Below, piece after piece: positions 23,801 to 35,900 of a stretch of 64,000 nt of DNA. The stretch's first letter is position 1. Every line of letters begins with the position of its first letter. Under the pieces are notes generated by a model that was not told the origin of the DNA, made no database searches, and saw only the letters and a program-made list of their open reading frames with translations. The position numbers and the translations under genes were made by a program. The stretch comes from Odontesthes bonariensis (lineage: Eukaryota > Chordata > Actinopteri > Atheriniformes > Atherinopsidae). The stretch is from assembly GCF_027942865.1 (NCBI RefSeq), contig NC_134528.1:11746086-11810085 (forward strand), read 5' to 3'.

Positions 23801-24424
23801 GAGTTCCTTACTGAGATTGGCGCTGTTAAAATCCCCAACAATAATGGCGAGAGAGTCCGGATGTTTTTTCTCAATGTCTGTTATCCGATCAGCTTGTTGT
23901 TGTAACGCGTCTACCACGCTAGCTTGTGGCGGGATGTAAACACCGACCATAACAAACGACGAGAATTCTCGCGGAGAATAGAAGGGCTTGCAGGTTATGA
24001 AGAGGGTTATCGTGTTATTGTTCTCAGGTGGATTCTAGTATCACCCATCTTATTGTGCACTGTTGTTTTCAAGCTGCAGCTGACAGACGTTTCATGAAAA
24101 AGATCATAAAATCCACTCTACACAACCTGCTCAGCGCTGACCTGTAAAACATGAATGGTTGAGCGTTTAGCAAATAAAGAAACGTTCTGTGTATTTTCTT
24201 CAAGAATTACTCCCGACAAAAACACAGCTAAAAAACTGCCCTGTGGTGCAAAAAAGTAAAACTGACTCAGTTAAGTTTTGGGATTACGGTTGAGATAATG
24301 TGCAGCGTCCTGCTCCATATATTATTTCATCTTTCCTTCGTTCCTTTTTGTCTCCTCAGGAATCTGTGCAATGTGTGGAAAGAAAGTTTTGGACACCAAG
24401 AATTACAAGCAGACATCTGTGTGA
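20871..24424 (+). CDS. cript: cript, PSD-95 PDZ3-binding cysteine-rich protein
   Basis: Small zinc-binding protein known as a ligand of the third PDZ domain of PSD-95 and related to spliceosome function. Coding exons: 20871-20886, 21090-21155, 22319-22373, 22519-22622, 24360-24424 (16, 66, 55, 104, 65 nt). They join to 101 aa, the human length. The start is MVCEKCEKKLG. Paired cysteines follow (CRICKSS, HYCQGC, CAMCGKK), and the C-terminus is KNYKQTSV, whose last four residues (QTSV) are the class I PDZ ligand. The first exon carries only 16 coding bases, so its start rests on phase and on the perfect match to the family N-terminus. Intron 4 (1.7 kb) carries an internally deleted LINE. Confidence 0.97.
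23612..24035 (-). mobile_element. LINE endonuclease fragment fused to its 3' tail
   Basis: On the minus strand an open stretch encodes the C-terminal half of an APE-type endonuclease of a non-LTR retrotransposon: CKPFYSPREFSSFV, VGVYIPPQA, IVGDFNSANL, LDHCYT and LGLSDHCLLHLIPTYK. The GDFN and SDH motifs are catalytic in this fold. Right after PTYK the sequence becomes GGCCAATAAAGCTGTTTCTG, a fish LINE tail of the AATAAAGC..CTGATTCTGA type. The whole reverse transcriptase is therefore missing between endonuclease and tail. It lies in cript intron 4, antisense to the gene. The reading frame is intact over about 125 codons, suggesting moderate age. Confidence 0.75.
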
Positions 24425-24700
24425 TGGGGTGCTGATCAGAGAACAGCTCTACAAGTGAAACTTTGGACTGTGAAAGAGAAAGATCTGGACATGGCTTTGA
24501 TAGATTATCTCATAATACTGCTGGAACTATCCCAGTGGTCCTACACAGGCAAACCGTGCCCGCCACCTGTTATTCCCCGTTTCTAAAGCCACGGCTTTCA
24601 GACTTCTTGTGTATTTAAAATCTGTGCTTAAATTTGGATTAATTGCTTTTTTAGAACATTGATTTCTGTGTATAATATATCCTGTGTTGAATGTGAGTGA

Positions 24701-24706
24701 AATAAA
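24701..24706 (+). terminator. Candidate poly(A) signal, cript
   Basis: AATAAA 277 bp past the cript stop codon, followed by a GTGTGAGG-type GU-rich stretch. Confidence 0.65.
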
Positions 24707-25780
24707 GAAAGTGTGAGGAGATTTGACTGGGTCATTTTGTATCTCTGCCTGCAGGTAAAGGAAAGTATAATTTTAGCCTCTTACGCACAACATATACATA
24801 TTTCCCTTTTTATGCTGTAATAATTGGTTTACTCTGACATAATCATATTTGAAAACTGGCTGGTGCACCCTCAGCTGTGACCCCCCCCCCCTCTCTTCTT
24901 CAGCCTGCCATCAGGGATGGAGGTTGTAGTTCACAGGCTGTCTGATGTCAGGCTCCCTCCTTTGATATTTAAAGGGCTTGCTCTGCCTCAGGCATTCAAT
25001 CATGTGTGCACGCTCTTGTTCTTACATACCCTTGTGATTTATGCTTTTGTGCCATAACACAAAAGCATCATAAGTGCGTGTAGATCTAGCAAATGTAACT
25101 GCATCAGACAAGTTTAGCAGAGTAAGCTGCTGTGATCTAAATTTAAAATATGTACAGAGCTGTACTTCAATATGAAATGACAGCATGAGTTACTGGTTTC
25201 AAACTCTGGATCCTTCAGTTTGTATCATTACCTTTTGCTTGTTAGGTTGGCCTTTCATTTCACCAATAATAAATTTGATTCTCTGACCTGGTGTGTTGCT
25301 AGATTTGCAGTGGAGTCACCTTTCAGCTTTACTTTGAATTGATTCAGTGTTTTTTGTCCTTATTATCCCTCTGCATATTGAAGACATCCAGAAAAGGTGC
25401 ATTTCTGTGATGGAGGCTGAACAGTTAGCTACTTGGTGGTACTTGGTTTACGCATTGTAGTAAGCTCACAATGCGTTTGGGGTCTGGTTTTCTTCCGCTT
25501 ATATACTCATACTAAAAATATACTAGAATTGACGTCAAACTGTTTAAGTGTCTGTCTCCAAAGCTCAGTACAACACAGTTCTCATTCTTTTACATTTTTT
25601 AAGCTTCTATTGACCAACACTGATAATATCTTTTCATGCAAGTCTCTGAATTTGCTTTACTTGGACTTTAAACTTTAAATAGTGCGTAAAATCTCTGTCT
25701 CCATTATCAAAAAATAACATTACAAATTGATGACATACACAAATAAAAAGTAATAAACTGTTATAGTGTTGACATAGTTC
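24707..25780. other. cript-gch1 convergent gap
   Basis: About 1.1 kb between the two poly(A) signals. A C-run lies near 24882-24891. No gene or transposon recognised. Confidence 0.5.
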
Positions 25781-25786
25781 TTTATT
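25781..25786 (-). terminator. Candidate poly(A) signal, gch1
   Basis: Minus-strand AATAAA about 580 bp past the gch1 stop codon. Other AATAAA-like hexamers are nearby, so usage is uncertain. Confidence 0.4.
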
Positions 25787-26366
25787 TAAGACTTCAGAAT
25801 ACATCATACCATAGTCATTGATCACATAGCTACATTCATTAGCTCTACTCTTTGGACTACAAATGTAATAATTTCTGTTTGATTTGTATCTTAAAATGTC
25901 ATATAATACAAAGGTTTTAAAAATGTATTTATAAATGACACATCATTTGTTAAACTGCTAAATTCAGTGGATTCTAAATACAATTATAACATATGGAAAT
26001 ACGTTTGGAAAAGCACCAATGTCAGACAGCACAAAAAAAAATTCAAAGTTTGAGTATTCTCACATAACAATATTGCACTCAGGTTTCATACTTTAAAACA
26101 ATGATATTGCCATTTAAAGACTGTAAAATATATACCAAAGGCACCATGAATGAGTGTGTTTGTGTTCACAGCCGCAGGGCTGAAATCTTTCAGGCTTCTG
26201 TGTCTGTATAGAGGTTAGCTCAAGAACTGGAGGTACTACTGTGACTTTATGTCTTCTGTTGCTGGTCTGTGTGTTTTTAGTCACACGCAGACCCACAGTC
26301 TCCCCACAGCTCTCTGCTCGCTGCTGACTCAGCAAAGACTCAGGGGTGGAGGGTGTTTAAGGTTTG

Positions 26367-28872
26367 TTAGGCGCGCATCGCTAGGGTCAGGAACTCCTCT
26401 CGGGTCTTGGGGTCTTCTAGGTAAACTCCCAGCATGGTGCTCGTCACTGTGCGGCTGTTCATCTTCTGGACACCACGCATCACCATGCACATGTGCCTAC
26501 AAACACACACACAAACTTGTGTCAGACTCTTAGCGGCAGCTCTTGACATGCTGTGAGGAATCTCTATTGGCTGAAGATAATGCATTTAAAGGGGAACGCC
26601 ACAGATTTTTCCACATCAAATTCTGTTTATAAGCTGTGAAGTTAGACTGGCTGGGGCTGAGAAGAATGAAAGTGTTTATTTGCACATGAAATTAATTGAT
26701 TTGTATGAGTGCTAAGTATTTTTGAAATATTACCGTGGTTTGTATGTGTGTACTTACGCTGCTTCTATAACCACAGCTACGCCTTTTGGCTGCAGAGCCT
26801 CAGATATCCCCATAGCGATCTGCTTGGTCAGACGCTCTTGGACTAAAAGAAACAAAATAATTCAACACATTTAAGCCTCATACAATAGAATTTACTGGAT
26901 TTAAGTTAAACTTTTTCTTTCTTTTTTTTTTAAATGAATTGCTTACCTTGAAGCCTCCGGCTGAAGATCTCCACAATTCTGCAGAAATCAGAGTGCAAAC
27001 AAAGCAGAAAACACTGATTACAAATCAGGTGTAATAATGATTCATCTTCCGATAAACCCAAACTGACATCAGTCCTCAACCCTTGGCCCCTAATCTGGAC
27101 ATCCAACTGTATAACCTCTTCATCTGTGAATCATTCACCCAGCAGGATTCTACAAATCTGTCGGGCATGTTAATCTAAACCCGCACTGACTCTGTTGCAG
27201 CTATTCTGGGTTTATATGTTCATATCTGCTGCAATATTCTAGGGAATGGAGAGGAGGAGACAAAGAGGCTGTGATAATAACCAGTGATTCCCACAGGTCT
27301 GAAGGGATTTTCTCATGGCTCGAGCGGATAGAGTTTAGATTTGTGTCTGTGAGGTTGCTTGATGAAGGGACTAGATGATGGCCAATGGGCTCAGACTGTA
27401 AGCCTCCAGGTCAATGCACTGAGATAACAGAAGAACGCAGTCACCCGGCGCTAACACCAGAAACATTCAGCCACAGTGACGACAGGAGGGTATGGTAAGT
27501 GTGTGAGGGTGCATGCGTACTGCATTACCTTGCCAGCTTGCTCAGTCCCACCACTTTTTTGTTTGGAATGTACCCGATGTGAACCTGGAGAGAGGTGACA
27601 GTCAGTAAGGGCAGAGGTCACATTATGAGAGGAAAGGGTGGGCAATAGTAATCCAGAGTTGATCTTAAACAACCAAACAATGCCTGTTAGTTGCATCTAC
27701 ACACACAAGCTTGCACAAATTCTGCTTTTAAGACCATTAACTTGCTGGTTTATTATTTACTGTCATGCTTGTATGTACCACCTTTAAATCTTGTTTGATT
27801 GACTGATGCACACATTCAAACTTACCTTTCCAAAAAAGGGCACCAAGTGATGTTCACACAGGGAAAACACATCTATGTCCTTCACAATCACCATCTCATC
27901 ATGGTCTTCATCAAATATAGCGTTGTTTAAGATGTCTGTTGGATGCAAACACATTCTTCAAAACTTTGTACTACTCCATTCCATATAAGAAACAAATGTG
28001 CTTGCAAAGGTTATATTCCAAGAACATGGATCGTTTCTTGTGCTATTTCATGTTCTGGCATGACAATAGTTTTCAGATAATTATTCCATCAGCGATAAAT
28101 CTACAAATCCTCTTTTCTATTAATCTGGGTGATACATTTGAGAGAATACTGAACATGTCAAAGTGTTTCCAAATGAAAAAGATCTCCAGTTCTTTTCAAA
28201 ACAACACAAATAAATCTACCACATGGACTCACCTTTGAGAGGCTAAGATTTGCTTCCACAAATAACTCTTATATTCAACTGAAATTCAAAGCTGCTGCCT
28301 ATCGACTAGGGCATTGGTTTCCGTTTGTCTGGTCACTCAACAATACATTTTCAAGAGAAGGCATTTTTCATGATTGCTTATACTAGGTCAGAAAAGAATT
28401 CACTTTGATGCCTACAATCACTTGGCTCACTTTTTAAAATCTCTGAACTTCTCTGCAGGAGAAGCTTCAGGACTGAATTCTGAGTTTTACTTTAGACTGG
28501 AGGATGCACCAACAGTCTGAACACAAGCAAATTACCTGAGATGAATGACCATGTCAAAGGAGACCCTGTTGACTCACCTTCGATGGTCTCATGGTAGCCC
28601 TTGGTGAGGAATTGGATGGCTTTGGCGGCGCGCAGCGGCGTGCGCAACAGCCCCTCCCGATCCGTGTCCTCCCCAAGGTGCTGCAGGATGTTGGTGTAGG
28701 CGGCCTCCAACTCAGGTAAGCGGGACTCGTCCTCGGCCTCTTTGCGGGATGTCTCGTGTTTGCGGTGCACGGCGGCGGATTTCTTGGTGTCTATGATGAG
28801 GTCGCCGAAGCCGTTGTTGCAGTGGAACTCCTCCACGGTGTCGCTGACTTTTGCGTTGCAGTGGGAGTTCAT
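26367..28872 (-). CDS. gch1: GTP cyclohydrolase 1
   Basis: Cytosolic homodecameric enzyme turning GTP into 7,8-dihydroneopterin triphosphate, the first step to tetrahydrobiopterin and, in fish, to pteridine pigments. Coding exons in gene order: 28578-28872, 27826-27935, 27529-27584, 26947-26978, 26758-26842, 26367-26496 (295, 110, 56, 32, 85, 130 nt), joining to 235 aa (human 250). The variable N-terminus precedes [20 protein letters not shown]. The zinc ligands are visible: Cys125 and His128 in [14 protein letters not shown], and Cys196 in [11 protein letters not shown], with the same 71-residue spacing as human Cys141/Cys212. The C-terminus [12 protein letters not shown] resembles human. 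Fish carry more than one paralogue (gch1, gch2), and I cannot tell which this is from sequence alone. Confidence 0.93.
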
Positions 28873-28985
28873 GTCGCTGCGTCTGTTGACTCTTCGAGAG
28901 ATAAAAGGAGAGAAGAAAGAGTAGATAAGAGGTCTGAGCTGGCTGAGTTGACCTGGTGCTGCTGCTTGGCTGTGTGCGCGCTCTG

Positions 28986-28993
28986 CTTTTATA
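28986..28993 (-). promoter_or_regulatory. TATA box of gch1
   Basis: TATAAAAG on the minus strand, 114 bp before the gch1 ATG, in a GC-rich stretch. It would place transcription start near 28960 with a 5' UTR of about 90 bases. Confidence 0.65.
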
Positions 28994-29038
28994 AAGCTGG
29001 AGGGAGCGCATCAGCCTCTCATTCGTCAGGATGCCGCG

Positions 29039-29045
29039 TACGTCA
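29039..29045 (-). promoter_or_regulatory. CRE-like TGACGTA in gch1 promoter
   Basis: TGACGTA on the minus strand about 45 bp upstream of the TATA box, with a second TGACGAA a short way downstream. Mammalian GCH1 promoters use a CRE-like element close to the start, so the placement is suggestive. Function is inferred. Confidence 0.4.
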
Positions 29046-29100
29046 AAACACTGGATCGTCTATGGGGTCATCATACCACCCCCCTACCACCACCACCACC

Positions 29101-29101
<1 letters not shown>

Positions 29102-29187
<86 letters not shown>
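29102..29187. repeat. (CA)43 microsatellite upstream of gch1
   Basis: An uninterrupted CA/TG dinucleotide run of about 86 bp, preceded by an ACC-rich stretch (29077-29100). It lies 230-315 bp upstream of the gch1 ATG and about 110 bp upstream of its TATA box. Long open His/Thr and Cys/Val frames through it are repeat artefacts. Confidence 0.97.
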
Positions 29188-29189
<2 letters not shown>

Positions 29190-29427
29190 CCTAAGTATAT
29201 GAGGTTGGCTGTGCAACGGTTTTTCTGCATCTCGCGTCACTTGACACTTAATGCATTAGGCGTATCTCCAATGAATTTGTTCCGATTATGTTACACCGCT
29301 TTACTACAAACGTTCTCTTAAACAGCTTACGAGGCTCATGATATGTTTTTTTTTTTTTCCTTTTTTTTCGGGACAGTCAGACGTAGTATGACCCTTAATC
29401 TTTGGAAATCAAATTGGATAAGAGGTT

Positions 29428-30770
29428 GTACAGTGGGATACAAATGTTTGGGCACTTCCGTCAAAATTTCTTTAACCGTGAACACAAAAGATGAGCTGAT
29501 CTTCAACAGGCCTCAGATTGAAGATTTAACCTTTTTTTCCCCTCCGGTTGTTATTTAAGGTCAGATTTGGGCTTTTATGTTTCATTATAGAGTGAAAAAA
29601 ATGTTAAGGAGGACTATTAATATAGGCTACCGTGTTGTGCGCTCTCAGGTTACTTTTAACAAGGCCCCAGATTTCCATTAGCTAATAAAAACAAAAGCCT
29701 GTTCACAATTTGATCTATTTAATGTTTATTTGAATAGGGTCAGGTGTTTGGTATTACTGTACTAATTACTCACAACATCACAACATTTTACAATGCCTGT
29801 CCCAAAATTGGCCTTTGAGTTACATAAAATTCAGCATGAAACACATAAAGGTCAATTAAGAATACAAACACACAATAAACTCTTAAAGTCATATCACTAA
29901 ACACAGGGAGGGCAAGAAAACACAGGACACAACAGACATATAAGCTTCAAAACAGGATCATAAAAGAAGAAATAGCAGCTGATTTGTGACTGTGACTGAC
30001 CCCACCTGAAAAAAGTTCCAGTTTTATTATCCCTCATCTCTTTGTGTGTTACCAGGGAAAAGGAAAACAGGAGCATTTATTGAAACTTGTGCAGATGTAA
30101 ATAGAAATACAGTCAATAAAGCAAAAACAGAGTGTCTACTCCTCTTCTTCTTTAAAGCCAATATTTGGTTTGAGCGTCTTTTTTCTTTTAGTCACCTTTA
30201 TTCACAGCCTGGACCCTCTTACACAAACTTTCTTGTAAATTCTTTAAGGAGTCTTCAGGAATAGTTCTCCAGGCTTCTCGAAGGATATCCCAAAGCTCTT
30301 CTTTGGATGTTGGCTGCCTTTTGTTCCGGTCTCTGTCAACATGATCCCACACTGCTTCAGTAATGTTGAGCTCCGGGCTCTGGGGAGGATTCATCCCTCC
30401 ATAAGACTTGTTGTCACTGATTTTCAGTCCACTTCTTGTGTCATTTGGCACAACTCAGCCTTTTCTCCATGTTTCCCTTCAGTAAGAATGGCTTGTTGAC
30501 AGCCGCCCTTCCATAGAAACCACATCTGATGAACCTTCAGTGAACAGTAGATGGACCAACTTCAGGTCCAGATGCATCTCTCAGTTCCCGTGAGGTATTT
30601 GCTGGATTTTTTCTCCAATTTCTTAAAAACATCACTTTCTGATCCTGCTAATTTTTTGTAGATGGGTTTTCTTTTTTAGACCTGACACTTGTTCTTTTGT
30701 TCCAGTATCCTCAGATTCTTTAAGAACTCACTGCTATATATACTCAGACATGACAAACATTTGTATTAAA
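29428..30770 (-). mobile_element. Tc1-like DNA transposon, internally deleted
   Basis: The left end CAGTGGGATACAAATGTTTG resembles a Tc1-family terminal repeat of fish, and a decayed mirror (AAACATTTGTAT) occurs near 30750. The minus strand encodes Tc1 transposase pieces: an N-terminal part with RELRDASGPEVGPSTVH and CGFYGRAAV (about 30600-30480, interrupted by frame changes and stops), QQVLWRDES with the first catalytic Asp, then directly PPQSPELNITEAVWDHVDRD and EAWRTIPEDSLKNLQESL down to a stop at 30188. The block holding the second Asp is missing, so this copy cannot be autonomous. Confidence 0.75.
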
Positions 30771-32380
30771 GCTTGTTTTTTAACATCTGCTAAACTCTGT
30801 TATCTGAGGCATTTAAGTATAAATTTTATAGGTGTTAGTGACAAGATGCGTACAGATATAGTAATAACTTGGTTCTCTACTATGCTGTCTGTTATGTGTA
30901 GACACAACACTGGTTCATCCCTTGAGTTAGGTGTCTTTTATCCCATAGATGATTCATAGGTTAGTGTTTCAGCAGTTAACAAACAAAAAAACACATTGAT
31001 CTGACCCTTTTTAACACAATAGAAGAAACATTTTTAACATTTGCCCACCCAGTTTTTTCTTAGTATACAGATGCCAGAGGATTGCAGCAACTCATTAGTA
31101 AACAGAATCAGACCACAACATGGTGTCAAAACCAAGTCTTAATCCAAATATGATAACAACCAGGTGTTAGTCAAAAGCTAACCGCTTACAATATTAAGAA
31201 TGATGCAAACCAGACTTATAAAAGAATATTTGAAAGATGGGGGATAAAAGTTTCACAAGGATAGATAATTGGTTTTATCTTCTTTATTAAAGAAAAAGTA
31301 GCTTCACTGTTGGAAACATTTAGATAAGTGATTACTTGGACCCTTTTGTTGATAATTTGCCTTCATTTTGTGAATTCTTTTGTATTTGATTATGGTCACA
31401 GTATTGTAAAAATGCTTTTCATCATTTGAATGACGGATTAGTCATGCTGGAGTAAAGTATTTTCATTGTGGAATAAAAAAATAAATAGATTGCCACCAAA
31501 AATGGTATATTTCAAATAAAATAGATCTGTTGTGAAATTTTGAGTACAAAAGTTTTGATTGAAAATCTAAAAATCTTTTCGCACAAACTGAGAAATTTTG
31601 TCTCCAAATGTTCATATTGATTGGCCTTTAATTCACAAGCTTCTGCCAAATAAATCAACACAAATAAAATTGCAGACAGCGACTATCTGGGAAACCTCAT
31701 TTTACATGATGCAAATAATTTTTCATGTCTTTCTGTAAGTTTGATTTACATGGTTGCACTCTGATTTTCTGCCTTCTTCATGGGCTCTATCCCTCGTTTA
31801 CTAACTGCGAATGTTGCCAGGCTGTAACTCTGACCAGACAGTGGCAAAAAATGAAGGTAGTGGCATTTATGAATGCAAGAACTAGAAACGCACACGTCTT
31901 TTCTGCCCAGGACCTGTGGAAACACACGAAGAGTTGCTACACTAATGCAATTAGACCAAGCTTGTTAGAAACAAAGAGGTTTCTCTGGTAAAACAAACCA
32001 CACTTTCCTTCTCCACTCTTAAGTGCATGGGTGTATAAGAGCATGTGGTAGTTTGGTTTTTCAGGGTGACATGATTATGTGAGTGATGTATTATGAGGTA
32101 AAGTGTTGTATAAAATCATGTTTTTGAGAGGAAAGTTATAATGATGATTAACTGAACGATTAATGAGCTACATCTCAGTTGAGTTTAAGATGGGAAATCT
32201 TTTTTTAATCACCACCCAAACCAGTCCAGCTTTTTGACACTATATTTAGGTGCTGCCAACTAAAATGATGTAGGCTACCTGACTCCAGTTCCAAAAAGTA
32301 TACTTTGTAAAATGTACACAAATACAGAATGCAATGGTTTGCAAATTTAAAAGGAAACTGTATTGTCATTTATTTTTTCC
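30771..32380. other. Intergenic, nothing recognised
   Basis: AT-rich DNA between the Tc1 relic and a Penelope-like fragment. No open frame with a recognisable domain. Confidence 0.4.
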
Positions 32381-32384
32381 TTTT

Positions 32385-32700
32385 CTTTTCCCTCTGCCTT
32401 TGTATGGACATTCTCAGCCTGATGTTGTACAGTTCTGATGATGGTCAGTTTGCGCTCCAGTGAGTGATGTGATGTGAGTAGAAGGGAAGTTACTGATGTG
32501 CGTGTATAGGTTCCCAGTATACCCCAGTACTCGGACTTCCATCCTCCTCAATATGTACCTCACAATCCAAATAAGGCAGCTTGTTTTCCTTTACATCTGC
32601 CCTCATCCACTGAGTTCCTGTGTCTTGTGAAGGCCTCGACTTCCTCACAAACCAACAATACAACATGAATGTGTACAGTGATGCTTCTGTACATTTGAAT
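32385..32700 (-). mobile_element. Penelope-like retroelement fragment
   Basis: Minus-strand translation gives ENKLPYLDCEVHIEEDGSP and VYWEPIHAHQ, and further on ERKLTIIRTVQHQAENV. I recall this order (LPFLDC..DG..VYRKPTHTDQ..RTLxHRA) from the thumb and linker of Penelope-like reverse transcriptases in fish. The fragment is broken and short. No endonuclease or ends were found. Confidence 0.55.
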
Positions 32701-32999
32701 CTTAAACTAATGTACATGTTTATGTGCTTTGTCTTTACAGTTATGTTTGTGACCTGACACCAGATCGATGCAGTTTGGGGGCATTACGCTCCACCTCTGG
32801 GTACATTTTCATGCAAAATGTCTGTACTTCTGTTCCTCCTCCACCACAGTAGGTGGCTGTAGTGGGTGTTCAATGATTTCCCAGAGCATTACTATTACCA
32901 AAGAAGAAGCCCACGGGCTCTGTCCCCGTTTCCATGGGGACACGGCAGAATGACAACGTAGCTTCCTGCTTGGCTCCATCGGTGGCGGGAGATTCCAGC

Positions 33000-35900
33000 A
33001 TGGCGGTGCAGCCGAAGCAGAACCTTTCCATGGACAGTGCAGCCGAGAACGGTTTTCTGAACTTCATTTTCTCCATGCCGGAGAAACCCGACACAACCTT
33101 CAGGATATTTGACCGTAACGACTACTATACCGTCCACGGGAAAGACGCCATATTTGCTGCGAGGGAGGTTTTCAAGACGAATGGGGTCATCAAATACTTG
33201 GGATCAGGTAACCGCTTGGAGCAGCCTAGCTTACTAAGCTGAAGCTCTGAAGTTGATGCCAGGTTGCGTTTATTTATTAGCAAGCTGATTTAGTTGTCTG
33301 ACTTGATACAGTTAAATGTAGCCTAGAAAGCGTAGAGTGAAGCTATCACCTTATATCCCATACGTGATGCGTTAATATCGGTTCATTCTTATAGCTGTCC
33401 ACTTAAGTTTGAGCCGTTTAGGTCACTAAGATTCAGGATGTTGTTCTTATCGGTCAACAGGGAGCCGCAAGCTGGAGGGTGTGATCCTGAGTAAGCTGAA
33501 CTTTGAGGCTTTCGTGAAAGACTTGCTGCTGGTGAGGCAGTACAGAGTGGAGGTGTACAGGAACCACAGCAAGAGCAGCAAGGAGCACGACTGGAGGATC
33601 GAGTACAAGGTATGCCATGACATGTCAACAATCTAACATGGCCCGGGGACGTCAAAAGACGTGAAACATGTGCACAGCAAAAAAAAAAAAAAAAAATACT
33701 GAAACACAATAGCTGAAAAGTCTGAACCTATAAGAAAGAAGAACATTTTCGAACCGGCTAAACAAATAAATGCCAAAATATTTTCTGAAGGCTGTTTTCT
33801 GTCGCATTTGGGCTGCTGCATCTCCACTTCCTGCTTCCTTCCAAATGCAGGCCTCTCCAGGAAACCTGACTCAGTTCGAGGAGATTCTGTTTGGTGGTGG
33901 AACCGGAGCAGAAGGCTGCGCAGGAGTTGTAGCTGTGCGGTTTGCGACTGGAGCCGACGGACAGCGTGCGGTCGGGGTCGGCTATGTGGACGCAGCCCAA
34001 AGGACGATGGGAGTGTGTGAGTTTCCCGACAACGAGATCTTCTCCAACCTTGAGTCCCTGCTCGTCCAAATCAGCCCCAAAGAGTGTCTCTTACCTCAGG
34101 GTGACTGCAGCACCGATGGGAACAAACTGCGGGAGGTAAGTGAGGGTGATGCGACGGCGAGATTGTTTTACACTACATGTTCAGCAAGCCCCCCTCTGCA
34201 ACACAAACACCTAATCTGCTGGTTTATATAGTTTTTGCCACACGTTGGTGTAAGATGTCCTGCAGTTTTCTCTGAATGTCAACTGGGCACAAAAGACGGG
34301 TGCGGTATGTGGTGATTATTGTGTGCAGACTGTTTTGTTTTTGTTGTTGATGTAGGTGGTACAGCGTGGAGGCCTGCTGGTGTCTGACAGAAAGAGAGCA
34401 GAGTTCAGTAGCAAGGACATTGTCCAGGATCTCAACAGGCTGCTCAGAGCTAAGAGAGGAGACACGGTGGCGAGCAACACCCTGCCTGAGCTGGACAAGC
34501 AGGTGACTCAAAAAGAAAAGATTCTTGAGGTCTTGTGAGGGGCCGATTTAACTCAGTTGCAGGTGCACACACTCATAGCTGTGGCCATAATGGACCGATA
34601 GTTCTTGTGTTTTTTGTTTGAAGTCAGTGGGCTGGAAGCATTCCATGCACGTGCTGTAGGTCAGCATCTAGAAAAGGAACTTTTTCAACTAGTTACAATG
34701 TAACATTTAAATTCTTATCAATAATTTACCATTTTGCTTGTCATCTTATGAGATTGTGTCATCATTTTTATGGCAAAATTAAAAATACTCATGTATTTCT
34801 CGCCAAGCACAGAGTTAAACCCTCAAACTGTTAAGTGCTTCTTAAAATCTAAAACAAATGGAAGTTGCCTTTCTTATGTTGTTTCTTCGGACATGCAGAT
34901 ATGTCAGAATAGAAGAAGAAATGGAGAAAAAAGTTTGACCCGAGTCTCCATGGATGGCTTTATTCACAGGTGGCCATGTCATGTTTGGCTGCAGCGGTGC
35001 GTTACCTTGAATTGCTCTCTGATGAATCCAACTTCAACTCCTTCAGTCTCGCCGCGCTGGACCTGGGTCAGTACATGAGGCTCGACAACGCTGCCGTCGG
35101 GGCTCTGAACCTCTTCCAGGTCAGTAACCTGTACTCATGTCACAGGACTTCATATTTTCCCCGCACAAAGTAAACAAGTGCAAGTCGACTGCAGCTTTTC
35201 CACAATGAGAATGAGTTGAACTTAAAAAAAAATGGATCCTACTCTCTATGTAAAAGACGTCAAAGCGGAAGGAGCAGTTTTGATTGACTGTGTTGTATAT
35301 TCATTGTACCGTGTTGAATTGTTTTTACTCCAGGGTTCACCTGATGACACCAGCGGAGCTCATTCATTGGCCGGTTTGTTGAACAAGTGCCGCACTCCGC
35401 AGGGTCAGCGGCTGGTCAACCAGTGGATCAAACAGCCGCTCATGGACAGAACTAAAATTGAGGAGAGGTAATTATACAGTGATAGGGATAAACTGCCACA
35501 GTTTGTTGTTTCGATAAAATCAAAAGAGGAACAGGTCAGATCTCTTTCTGATTGAGGCAGTGCAGTGGTTAGTTCATGTTAATTCATGTAGTGATTTTGG
35601 AGCAGGACCATCAGTATTTAGATAAACAAGGGCCAGAAAACTTAAGGGCACATTCTTAAAGGATGTCCATCGCTCTCTCAGGACTTTAAGCTTCTTCACA
35701 TTTTGTGTGTGTTTGTGCGTGTGTGTGTGACGACAGGCTGGACCTGGTGGAGAGTTTTGTGTGCGACTCCGAACTAAGGCAGACCTGTCAGGAGGATTTG
35801 CTGCGGCGCTTTCCTGATCTTCACCGCCTCGCCAAGAAGTTTCACCGCCACACTGCGACGCTGCAGGACTGCTACCACGTCTTCCAGGCTGTGAGCCACA

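Noticed and set aside
28712-29240. Long open frames antisense to or overlapping gch1 exon 1 and the CA repeat
   Set aside because: They come from GC-rich coding shadow and from repeated His/Thr or Cys/Val codons in the CA tract.
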